Shown here in pieces: positions 58,243-64,000 of a stretch of 64,000 bases of DNA. The stretch is taken from the NCBI GenBank assembly GCA_030248195.1, contig JASAND010021057.1, positions 23,614 through 87,613 on the forward strand, in the 5' to 3' direction. How positions within the stretch are numbered: the first letter of the stretch is position 1; every line of letters begins with the position of its first letter. The translations under genes and the position numbers were made by a program. The stretch is from Trissonchulus latispiculum. Lineage: Eukaryota > Nematoda > Enoplea > Enoplida > Ironidae. The notes under the pieces were generated by a model. That model saw only the letters and a program-made list of their open reading frames with translations. It had not been told where the DNA came from and made no database searches.

Positions 58243-58507
58243 ATATAGTGTAAAAACTAATTTTTCCGTCCATTTTTGCTAACCCCTTGGCCATTTACAC
58301 GTTACCCCTCGTCGCCGGTACGGCTTGTACCTTGTCCGGTGGGGGGTCTTGCATTTTTTAGCATCCCATTTTCAGGCTCCAGTGCACCACTACTTGAATA
58401 TACCTTTTTTCTGAGCTTTCCTCTGATATGACAAAGTCTTTGCTCTCCATCAAAACAATAGGCTTGTAGCCGACCATTTCCAAGCATCTTCATTACTTGT
58501 GCGTACT
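44165..58507 (-). CDS. eIF1A: Translation initiation factor eIF1A, 3' part of gene
   Basis: Four exons on the - strand (58404-58507, 57181-57313, 47603-47677, 44165-44334) join in phase. eIF1A binds the small ribosomal subunit A site and, with eIF1, supports scanning and start-codon choice. The OB-fold is clear: [81 protein letters not shown], nearly identical to animal eIF1A. The usual acidic C-terminus appears as [15 protein letters not shown], then a further exon adds an acidic and then basic tail. The N-terminal basic region (about 40 residues) is not in these exons and may lie beyond 64000. Confidence 0.93.
45888..46105. repeat. Foldback element of GTAGAG repeats
   Basis: Left arm GGGTAGAGCTGAGTAGAGTA and right arm ending ACTCTACTCTACTCTACCC are inverted repeats built from (GTAGA) units. 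Between them are GTTAA/TTAAC words including TTAACCCTACAGGGTTAA. A similar ACTCTACTCTACTC patch lies at about 37895-37910. No target duplication seen. Confidence 0.65.
46109..47140 (-). pseudogene. Ty3/gypsy integrase C-terminal relic, interrupted
   Basis: On the - strand the sequence shows [12 protein letters not shown], the region of the catalytic glutamate of a gypsy integrase, then [14 protein letters not shown] and [12 protein letters not shown], and a C-terminal segment with VWVRSWG and WVRHRDQIR. An in-frame stop lies before MSLPQKV (near 47070). The relic is split by the MITE 46319-46736 at VEPEE. It differs from the integrase at 994-2753, so two gypsy lineages are present. It lies inside the last eIF1A intron, same orientation. 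Confidence 0.8.
46319..46736. mobile_element. hAT-type MITE, copy 1 (CAGKGGCGGATCCA ends)
   Basis: Perfect 8-bp target duplication CTCCTCGG (46311-46318, 46737-46744); ends CACTGGCGGATCCATG and the complement of CAGGGGCGGATCCAGG. Shares its whole interior, inverted, with 59127-59508, including the hairpin CGCGCCGAAGGCGCG and the block GGGGGGCGGAGCCCCCC. A 30-plus C homopolymer near 46688-46722 may be misassembled in length. Inserted into the gypsy integrase relic. Confidence 0.93.
47603..47677 (-). CDS. eIF1A: eIF1A exon with AKINET and start of acidic tail
   Basis: 75 bases from acceptor TTTCAG to donor GTTAGT, encoding [20 protein letters not shown] then EMEDG. The donor is chosen because it keeps phase with 44165-44334. 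If the donor is skipped, the frame ends two codons later at TAG, giving a short tail close to the family's usual length; both forms are possible. Confidence 0.88.
47817..47858 (+). repeat. (CAA)n microsatellite
   Basis: Fourteen uninterrupted CAA units in the eIF1A intron. Confidence 0.95.
48029..48093 (+). repeat. Two-copy 30-bp tandem repeat
   Basis: CGTACTTAGGTTCTTTTTCG followed by TTA(T/G)TAATCCT is repeated directly. Confidence 0.85.
49593..50245. repeat. Pair of diverged segments starting with a GTGTAACGTTACAC palindrome
   Basis: Copies at 49593-49690 and 50172-50245 share GTGTAACGTTACAC, TTTTTTGCTATTTT, CAGAAAAAA and ACGCG-GTTTT words in order. Internal to the nested element. Confidence 0.7.
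50259..50335 (+). repeat. tRNA-like remnant
   Basis: GTAGCATAGTTGTTAGAGTG resembles a Pol III A box and D arm, followed by GTCCGCTTTGTGC and a worn B box (AGATCGAATTTTTC). Stems are broken, so it is at best a tRNA pseudogene or SINE head. Confidence 0.35.
51685..52030 (+). repeat. SINE family A, full copy with tRNA-like head
   Basis: The head (51685-51755) has an A-box-like TGTCCGAGGGGTAAGG and a perfect B box GGTTCGAACCC (51735-51745), layout of a Leu/Ser-type tRNA, but the anticodon stem is mismatched. The body (51797-52010) contains GGCTCCAGCCAACCCAGC, GGGAAGGTAACAGGAG and AGCACCGGCACC, shared in order with the inverted copy at 55184-55437. A SINE is copied by LINE enzymes. No target duplication identified. 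Confidence 0.8.
52031..53202. other. Intron DNA with a possible transposon end
   Basis: GGTGGTGGTATC at 52052-52063 is matched by its complement at 54784-54795, so 52052-54795 may be one older element into which 53203-54111 and 54241-54605 inserted. Only about 18 bp per end match and no clear target duplication is seen. Confidence 0.3.
53203..54111. mobile_element. hAT-type element, 909 bp, CATGGGCGTA / CAGTGGCGTA ends
   Basis: Perfect 8-bp target duplication GCCACATC (53195-53202, 54112-54119). Ends start CATGGGCGTAGATA and CAGTGGCGTACATA. G/C homopolymer blocks lie just inside both ends. Contains hairpin AGCTCGCGC/GCGCGAGCT near 53294-53314 and the large hairpin 53551-53586. No transposase frame. 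Confidence 0.9.
53551..53586. repeat. 16-bp hairpin, copy 1 of a recurrent design
   Basis: Arms TATTATGTAGGGGCGC and GCGCCCCTGCATAATA, loop GATA, one T-G wobble. Compare 57011-57044 and 58799-58832. Confidence 0.85.
54241..54605. mobile_element. Retroposon family B, copy 2, with 15-bp target duplication
   Basis: AATGTTGGCCGTTAT flanks both sides exactly (54226-54240, 54606-54620), the mark of LINE-type target-primed insertion. The core 54255-54540 matches 42990-43235. One module (TAATGGGCGCTGTGAGCGCT plus CTCACCCAGAGAGAAC) is tandemly doubled here but single in copy 1. The right end is T/C rich. No ORF; probably a SINE of unidentified head. Confidence 0.88.
55184..55437 (-). repeat. SINE family A, body fragment, inverted
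   Basis: The reverse complement shares GACTCCAGCCAACCCAGCC, GGGAAGGTAACAGGAG and AGCACCGGCACC with 51797-52010. The tRNA-like head is absent, a typical 5' truncation or old decay. Confidence 0.8.
55764..56095. mobile_element. G-tract transposon family C, copy 1
   Basis: Ends CTGGGTTTATTTTA and the complement of CTGGGTGTATTTTA, flanked by CAATC (55759-55763, 56096-56100), a 5-bp target duplication. Shares its interior (ACTATAAGGTGCCCA, TTTTTGGTCAAAATTTT, AATCGTC) with 61193-61593, inverted. Runs of G/C follow each end. No ORF. Confidence 0.85.
56096..56336 (+). CDS. Coding-like open frame, unrecognised
   Basis: An open + strand frame with ATG at 56160 and TGA at 56334-56336 (58 codons), open further upstream to the transposon at 56095. 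It reads [20 protein letters not shown], then [15 protein letters not shown] and KIFRKRH, more protein-like than chance ORFs nearby. It lies antisense within an eIF1A intron. The transposon 55764-56095 may have interrupted it. Not recognised; could be a relic of a host gene or a mobile element. Confidence 0.25.
56371..56560 (+). repeat. ATATGAG repeat family, diverged copy
   Basis: Three quasi-tandem units of about 48-57 bp, each starting TAATATGAG and ending near GGACAAGAT, close with the hairpin AATATGAGCC / GGCTCATATT. The same start (AAAATGCTCCTT) and end pattern occur in the 184-bp inverted repeats at 60866-61049 and 61877-62060. Confidence 0.7.
57011..57044. repeat. Hairpin, copy 2 of the recurrent design
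   Basis: TATTATGGGGG pairs with CCCCCATGATA (one wobble), continuing through a bulge into GCTC/GAGC with loop TCC. Confidence 0.8.
57181..57313 (-). CDS. eIF1A: eIF1A exon with second half of OB-fold
   Basis: 133 bases from acceptor GCATAG to donor GTTAGA: 44 codons plus one base. Contains [18 protein letters not shown] and [13 protein letters not shown]. The leftover G joins CC of the next exon to give the Ala of AKINET, exactly as in other eIF1A proteins. Confidence 0.96.
57314..58403 (-). other. eIF1A intron (1.1 kb) carrying a G-tract transposon
   Basis: GTATAT to GCATAG on the - strand. Contains the element 57822-58206 between two (AT)n runs. Confidence 0.85.
57822..58206. mobile_element. 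G-tract transposon inserted in an (AT)n run
   Basis: Ends TGGCATTTTTTTA and the complement of TGGCATATTTTA, embedded between (TA)n tracts at 57801-57820 and 58207-58243, which hide any target duplication. Long G and C homopolymers inside each end resemble family C (55764, 61193), though the end sequences differ (TGGCAT against TGGGTT). Within the eIF1A intron. Confidence 0.65.
58404..58507 (-). CDS. eIF1A: eIF1A exon with first half of OB-fold
   Basis: 104 bases: two bases completing a Glu codon, then 34 codons ending KLRKK. Acceptor TTAAG, donor GTATAT. Contains [20 protein letters not shown]. Reading through the donor gives a false 63-residue ORF. Confidence 0.95.
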
Positions 58508-58798
58508 CTTAAGAATACAAAGCATTAATGCACAATAAACAAACATATAGATAATATAATGCAAATTCCAAAAAACTGTCTTCAATTGTTAGCTAATTAG
58601 ATACCTATTTTAAACAAAACCATGATATATAGTAAATTTTGACTTTTGCTAGCTAGGGTATGACCCAAATTCCCCTTCCCCAGGGCTCCATTTCTGAAAT
58701 CCTTTAAGTATAGCGGAATTTGTTCGTCTTGCCGTTAAAGGACTCGGTACTTAGTAACCAATACTACTTAATACTATATAACCTTGCGATTGCACCTG

Positions 58799-58832
58799 TA
58801 TCATAGGGGTCGCGGTAGCGACCCCTATAATA
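58799..58832. repeat. Hairpin, copy 3 of the recurrent design
   Basis: Core arms ATAGGGGTCGC (58803-58813) and GCGACCCCTAT (58818-58828), loop GGTA, extended by TAT/ATA across one mismatch. Confidence 0.85.
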
Positions 58833-58869
58833 TGAGTGAAAATGGTCGAATGACCGTGTAAAACAAGGC

Positions 58870-58922
58870 TGCGCAGAAGCTGCGCAGATTCCTGCGCAGA
58901 TCCTGCGCAGATTATGTGCGCA
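58870..58922. repeat. Five TGCGCA palindromes at helical spacing
   Basis: TGCGCA starts at 58870, 58881, 58893, 58904 and 58917, that is every 11-13 bp, mostly as CTGCGCAGA. Confidence 0.9.
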
Positions 58923-59126
58923 AAAAATTGTACGTGTCGAGTTTAGTATGTTACTGAAGTTTCATCCCCGTACCACTTTTCGTTAAAAAGTTATGCCAAA
59001 ATTCGCTTACGAGAGATGTTTTTTTTCCGGTTCTCGAAAAAATTTTTGGTGGGGGGGCAAAGTCGACCTAAACGCTAAAATGGCCAAAAAGTATGCTTCA
59101 ATGTCACCTTAATAAGTCAGACTGGG

Positions 59127-59508
59127 CAGGGGCGGATCAGGGGTCGGGGCCGCCCGATTTGAAGGTAGGAAAAATTAAGGAGAAAGAGGAAAAAGAGCAA
59201 AAAACCAAAAAAATTTCGCGCCTTCGGCGCGAATTTTCTACTTTTTTAACCGCATATTTATTGCATTTGTGAAGAAAAAGCTTGAAATGCATCCGATTTT
59301 TCGGAGAAAATTACCATTTTTGCCTTAAAATGTCAAGAATTTTAAAAATTTTGTTCAGTTCTTATGTATAAAAAGAATTAAAGATCCGAGTACCGATTTT
59401 ATTGCAAAACAAAATATTTCTTCAACTTCTGGGGGGGCTCCGCCCCCCAGACCCCCCGCTGGAAAAATTTTGCCGCCCCCCCGTCACGAAATCCTGGATC
59501 CGCCAGTG
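59127..59508. mobile_element. hAT-type MITE, copy 2 (inverted relative to copy 1)
   Basis: Perfect 8-bp target duplication AGACTGGG (59119-59126, 59509-59516). Ends CAGGGGCGGATC and the complement of CACTGGCGGATCCAGG. Interior matches 46319-46736 throughout in inverse orientation, including the CGCGCCTTCGGCGCG hairpin. Confidence 0.94.
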
Positions 59509-59516
59509 AGACTGGG

Positions 59517-59993
59517 CTATATATGGGGCAATACTGCCTATATGGCTGAATAGGACACATATCAGGGTCGTTCAATTGCTATATGATTTTCCGGCCATGA
59601 GCGTAATTTTTGGGTACTGGCCTGCCAAAGTTGGTGAATTTTGGGTCCAACTTTGAACTTGGTTTTTTCGCTTATTTTACGACCTGGAAGGCTCAAATCT
59701 TGCATACAAAGGTTTTTGCGGACGGAGAATCGATTCCCGCTATCAATTTTGCTGCCCGACTGACCCAAGTTGCTGGGCTGGTTCCACTTTGCCGTCTGGA
59801 GGGTCATGTCGGCAACCGCTACCTGGAGGCCCATACTAGGCTCTACTTGGCCTCTCAAAACTTTCTCTATAATGGTTTTCTGGTGCGCCCAGCTCATTTC
59901 CGGTGTCCGTTTTGCTGTACAACGCACCCATTTTGCTGGGCTGGCTCCACTTGACCGTCTGAGGGGTCAGGTCGGTAAGGGGTCAGGTGGTCC
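59517..59993. other. Unassigned stretch before the minisatellite
   Basis: Overlapping open frames of 114 and 121 codons on opposite strands; neither looks like a known family. Words such as CTGGAGGGTCATGTCGGCAA and CTGAGGGGTCAGGTCGGTAA repeat at 59796 and 59958, so the DNA is repetitive, possibly part of the same repeat region. Confidence 0.35.
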
Positions 59994-60750
59994 AAAATGA
60001 AATTTTTCAAAAGTGGTCAAATTTGGTACCAAATCAAAGCCATAAGTGAGCTGAGCAACTTTTGTCATAGAATTGCATGCCCAAAGTGGCTGTAGAGTGC
60101 TGTGGTGGGGTGGGGTGGGGACTTGGCGATTTTCGGTCAAAAATGAAATTTTTCAATAGTGGTCAAATTTGGTACCAAATGAAAGCCCTAAGTGAGCTGA
60201 GCAACTTTTGTCATAGAATTGCATGCCCAAAGTGGCTGTAGAGTGCTGTGGTGGGGTGGGGTGGGGACGTAGGCGATTTTCGGTCAAAAATGAAATTTTT
60301 CAAAAGTGGTCAAATTTGGTACCAAATGAAAGCCCTAAATGAGCTGAGCAACTTTTGTCATAGAATTGCATGCCCAAAGTGGCTGTAGAGTGGTGTGGTG
60401 GGGTGGGGTGGGGACTTAGGCGATTTTCGGTCAAAAATGAAATTTTTCAAAAGTGGTCAAATTTGGTACCAAATGAAAGCCCTAAGTGAGGCGAGCTGAG
60501 CAACTTTTGTCATAGAATTGCATGCTCAAAGTGGCTGTAGAGTGTTGTTGTGGGGTGGGGTAGGGACGTAGGCGATTTTCGGTCAAAAATGAAATTTTTC
60601 AAAAGTGGTCAAATTTGGTACCAAATGAAAGCCCTAAATGAGCTGAGCAACTTTTGTATTAGAATTGCATGCTCAAAGTGGCTGTAGAGTGCTGTGGTGG
60701 GGTGGGGACGTAAGCGATTTTGGGTGAAATGTGAAATTTTCCAGAAGTGG
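59994..60750 (+). repeat. 146-bp minisatellite, about five copies
   Basis: The marker ATGAAATTTTT(T) starts at 59997, 60143, 60290, 60437, 60589 and 60729, spacings 146, 147, 147, 152 and 140. Each unit contains GGTCAAATTTGGTACCAAAT, GAGCTGAGCAACTTTTG and GTGGTGGGGTGGGG. The fourth unit has a small internal duplication (GTGAGGCGAGCTGAG). Copies are highly alike, so recently amplified. Confidence 0.95.
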
Positions 60751-60865
60751 TCAAAATATATAGTATCTGCTTGCGCATGGTGTTCGGAAATATATTAGTT
60801 TGTTGGTTATGTATGTTTGTTTGTTTGTTTGTTTATGTTTGTTTACATATGTAAAAGAATGGAAA

Positions 60866-61049
60866 ACAAGAACCAAAAATGCTCCTTCGTCGCATGTAAA
60901 ATACATATGAGTACTCTCAGGCAGGTTGTACAAACACGGAAACTAGCCTGTAAAATGCATATGAGTGGCGTTGAGGTTGTAAATTAAGGAAAACAAGTTG
61001 CAACGGCTTAACATATGAGCCTGTCCTACAACGAGGCTCATATTGGCGT
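60866..61049 (+). repeat. Left arm of a perfect 184-bp inverted repeat
   Basis: Identical base for base to the reverse complement of 61877-62060. Contains ATATGAG three times and a closing GGCTCATAT, forming ATATGAGCC / GGCTCATAT near 61014-61044. Confidence 0.95.
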
Positions 61050-61192
61050 CACAGTGCAGCCTTCTTAAAGATCATCAGGTCATCATATTAAAGAATAAAC
61101 GAATGAATAGACATAACATGTTAACATTGTGGCTTGAAAGAAATGGACAGAACGAAGTGAACTGCGACACCTCAAGTTTAACTGTACATGCA

Positions 61193-61593
61193 CTGGGTTT
61201 TCTCTAGCCCAAAAAAGTGGGGGGGGGGAAAGTGGGGGGGGGGATCCCCCAACCCACTTGTGGGGGGGAAGACCAAAAGGGGCGGGGGGGAATAAAATGG
61301 GCTAAAAATGCTAAAAATGCGGTAAAAATTGCGTGTTTTCTACGTATACTGCTACATCTAAGCTAAAAAGTGCTCAAAAATCAAGATTTAGTACCAAAAT
61401 AGACGATTTTTAACCAAAAAAGTCCGGCGAAGCCGGAAAATTTTTGAAAATTTTGACCAAAAATCCTAAAAATTTGGCATTTTCTGGGCACCTTATAGTG
61501 AGTGGGGGGGGAAGCCCAAAAAAGTGGGTGGGGGGGAACGAGTGGGGGGGAACCCAAAAAGTGGGGGGTCCCCCCCCACTAAAGAAAACCCAG
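61193..61593. mobile_element. G-tract transposon family C, copy 2
   Basis: Ends CTGGGTTTTCT and its perfect complement, flanked by CATGCA (61187-61192, 61594-61599). Long G runs inside each end. Interior shared with 55764-56095 (inverted). It sits in the spacer of the 184-bp inverted repeat. ORFs here are G-run artefacts. Confidence 0.88.
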
Positions 61594-61876
61594 CATGCAA
61601 GCGGATGCTTTCCGAAACACCATGGCACCTACTATTTCCGGAAGCACTATAGTACACCTACTGTATTCTCGGAACACTATGACACACTACTCTCATACGT
61701 AATGCTTTCCCCACTTGGCTTTGAGTCAGAGCGCAGACTGGCATGCCGTATAATGCGTATGCACAGTATAATGTCTTAGCGACAAGATGTGTAAATGACA
61801 ATTTTGTAAAGAAAGCTTTACGTGCTATTTACAATGGAGGTCAAATATCGACAAATTATATTATGAGTTATGACAT

Positions 61877-62060
61877 ACGCCAATATGAGCCTCGTTGTAG
61901 GACAGGCTCATATGTTAAGCCGTTGCAACTTGTTTTCCTTAATTTACAACCTCAACGCCACTCATATGCATTTTACAGGCTAGTTTCCGTGTTTGTACAA
62001 CCTGCCTGAGAGTACTCATATGTATTTTACATGCGACGAAGGAGCATTTTTGGTTCTTGT
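61877..62060 (-). repeat. Right arm of the perfect 184-bp inverted repeat
   Basis: Reverse complement of 60866-61049 without a mismatch. The spacer is 827 bp, of which about 410 bp are the family C insertion. Confidence 0.95.
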
Positions 62061-62069
62061 ATAGCAAGC

Positions 62070-62264
62070 TTAACAAAAAAATCAAAATTCGGTTTTTTGG
62101 CTGGAACTTTCGCAAAACTAAACCAAATCGATTACTTTGAGGACCCATGGATATGTCTTGGGCTAAGCTTTAAAACCACCCCAGTTTCGTTGCTCTACGA
62201 CCTACCAGTAAGTTGCAGTAGACCAAGATGTGTGATTTTTTTGTTAAAGGTTTAACAAAAAAAT
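62070..62264. repeat. TTAACAAAAAAATC inverted repeats
   Basis: TTAACAAAAAAATC at 62070 is answered by GATTTTTTTGTTAA at 62234, with an adjoining hairpin ATTTTTTTGTTAAA / TTTAACAAAAAAAT (62235-62264) and another copy at 62273. Possibly a small element, possibly TTAA-targeted. Confidence 0.5.
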
Positions 62265-63091
62265 ATCACCCGTTAACAAAAAAATCAGTGGCGGATCGGA
62301 TCCCAGAGAGCAGCTAGCAACTTTTTCTCATCGGTTTTGGATAGAGCACACTAAATAACGTATTCAGAACCCAAAACCGCTAACCTAGTGCTCCAAGTAA
62401 GGCAACTTACCCCGCCGAAGTCTTAGTGGTCACTGATGGCCCCCGACAGCGTCCAGTATGAAGTCTGGTGGCTCTAAAGTGCCGTTTTAAAGGCTAAAAC
62501 GTTGTTTTTTCGTGTTTGAGAGTGATTATAACCTATTTCCAGGCATTTTGGCAGAGAAACCCAGAACTTCATATGTTGGAGGGGTATGACCCACGGTCAC
62601 GTGACCCCTGCCGGACTCGTCCGGACCCTCCAGGTACCAACTAAAAGTGGCTATAAACATGTCCTAGGGGGTTTTCCAGGGCACTGAATTCAAATCTGGC
62701 ATTAGTTAGGTAACTATGGGCTAATACTGACTTCTGGGATCACGTTTACCGTCGGACGGTTCAGGCCCGGCTGGTTACCAGGTTGGACTACCAGAAGTGC
62801 CAGACAACCTCAAAAACAACGTATATAAGGGTTTTCGAGGTCGCTGAGCTCGAATTTGACTTTAGTTTTGCTCTAGCTGCTGTTCTGACTTGAGTAACAC
62901 AACATAAAAATTATTTTTATAGTCAGGGGGGGGAAGAAAAACACAAATAGGGAAGCAAGCCTCCAACTTTTTCTTCGCTTGGATTTGGATCGGCTTGAGT
63001 ATACCGTTATGTACGGTGGGCAAATACCTATCCAATCGTATATTCAAACTTCTCTTATACCTCACTCAGCTTTGGCAGTAACAGGATTTGT
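62265..63091. other. Unassigned stretch
   Basis: CAGTGGCGGATC at about 62286 looks like a hAT end without partner. 62400-62830 has mixed composition with CCGGACTCGTCCGG words. No gene seen. Confidence 0.35.
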
Positions 63092-64000
63092 CCATGTTTT
63101 TTTTTACCCGCAAATCGGGGAAAAAAAACATGGTGCGGGGAAAAAAACATGGCACGGATTTCTACCAACCAACCATTTAGAATGGTTTAAAAGCATTGTT
63201 TCAGCTGTTTTTAGCGTGCAAAACTACCTAGGCACCATTCTAACCTCACAGCAAGCTTAAAACCAGATTTTTTGGTCAAAATGCTAAATCCGCCGTACCT
63301 AACCTGTTTGGGCATGAAACCTGCAGGGAACTGGCCATAATATGCAGAATATCACTAGAAACAAGTTAGTTGTGTTAAAAATTGCAATATTCCATCATTT
63401 TTTAAGTTTTTTCAAAATTTTCATTTTTACCATAGAAACTTATGAAACCTGGCATGTTGATGCTGCAAATCAAATTTTCGAGCTAGAAGCTTCAAAAATG
63501 CTCAAAGTTGGCATATTTTGAGGTTTTTAGTGGTTTTATAGCATTCTCTTTCCTATAGAAGCATTAGTTACGCCTTCCTGAAGCATACGCAAAAATTTTA
63601 AAATTTGGTCACCATGTTTTTTTTCCCCGCTCTAGTGGACCCAATGTGGGGGAAAAAAACATGGTCATATTTTTTTACTGGGTGTACGCAGGGGAAAACC
63701 ACTATTGCCATGTGATAGAGCAAGTCAAATTATGCCTGCATGCCCATTTATAGTAGCCAAAGTTTGATAGTTGGTTAGATATAGACTTGCAAACTTTCGA
63801 AAATCCTTAGCATTTTGGCCAATTTTGGGAGGTCAACTTTGGTCAAGTACTGTACTTACAGAATCAAACTTAGAAACCAATCTGGTACTGTAGGGTATAC
63901 TTCTAGACTTGCTCTTTCTAATGGGCTATACTAGGCAGCTGCATCTGCTATGGTTGTGGAGTAGGCGACCATGTTTTTTTCCCCTTCTTTTCCGGCATGT
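63092..64000. repeat. Repeated CCATGTTTTTTTCCCC hairpins
   Basis: CCATG followed by a T run and often CCCC occurs at 63092, 63612 and 63969, and the complement at 63117-63133, 63137-63152 and 63648-63664. 63612-63664 and 63092-63133 are hairpins. Spacing suggests termini of a repeated element running past the window edge. Between them is AT-rich DNA without a gene. Confidence 0.6.

Larger units (their letters stand above)
58508..59126. other. Upstream eIF1A intron, with hairpin and TGCGCA array
   Basis: No further eIF1A exon was found here. It contains hairpin 58799-58832 and the TGCGCA array 58870-58922. Confidence 0.5.

Noticed and set aside
57697..58253. 126- and 70-residue ORFs rich in proline and glycine
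   Set aside because: Translate homopolymer G/C tracts and (AT)n of the transposon 57822-58206.
58302..58403. C-terminal half of the 63-residue ORF containing [13 protein letters not shown]
   Set aside because: It reads past the eIF1A donor GTATAT into intron; homology stops exactly at KLRKK.
61410..61779. 111-residue ORF and - strand partner
   Set aside because: Mostly G-tract transposon 61193-61593.
58508..64000. N-terminal exon of eIF1A
   Set aside because: Looked for - strand sequence coding the basic KNKGKGGKNRRRGKN-like N-terminus and the ELVFKEDGQ block; none was seen.

Overview
The window is nuclear DNA from an invertebrate animal: genes split by GT-AG introns, AT-rich intergenic DNA, and a very high load of short transposable elements. 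Two host genes can be recognised with confidence. The first is a retinal-homeobox (Rx/rax) paired-like gene on the + strand, with three coding exons (25687-25777, 28977-29236, 34193-34678). The second is the 3' part of the translation initiation factor eIF1A gene on the - strand, with exons at 58404-58507, 57181-57313, 47603-47677 and 44165-44334; its first exon or exons lie beyond the window or are not visible. The two genes converge, with about 9.5 kb between their stop codons. The phylum cannot be fixed from this sequence. An Rx gene with an octapeptide and the intron between homeodomain codons 46 and 47 fits a bilaterian or cnidarian; a tunicate is possible but unproven.

Layout. 1-3.2 kb is a broken Ty3/gypsy pol gene. 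3.2-14.5 kb is mostly featureless AT-rich DNA with a few repeat remnants. 14.58-16.34 kb is an inverted-repeat transposon with long near-identical arms and a second element nested in it. 17.98-22.77 kb is unusually dense in short perfect hairpins and ends in a 388-bp unit that is a chain of consecutive hairpins. 23.27-24.28 kb is a TTAA-flanked transposon. 25.7-34.7 kb is Rx. 34.85-36.0 kb is a TA-flanked transposon directly behind the Rx stop codon. 36.9-40.0 kb holds two hAT-type elements with perfect 8-bp target duplications. 44.2-58.5 kb is eIF1A, whose introns hold a second gypsy relic, several hAT-type elements (one with another transposon nested in it), two SINE families, G-tract transposons and recurrent hairpins. 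58.5-64 kb contains another hAT-type element, a 146-bp minisatellite, a perfect 184-bp inverted repeat 0.8 kb apart, and repeated T-run hairpins.

How it fits together. Rx is a developmental transcription factor and eIF1A a housekeeping translation factor; nothing suggests a functional link. Most of the window is explained by non-autonomous transposons, many datable as relatively young by exact target-site duplications. Signals that mobile elements do not fully explain are the hairpin-dense block (17.98-22.77 kb), three look-alike hairpins whose stems differ by paired changes (53.55, 57.0 and 58.8 kb), and an unusual C-terminal tail predicted for eIF1A. No CRISPR array, rRNA gene or convincing functional tRNA gene was seen.
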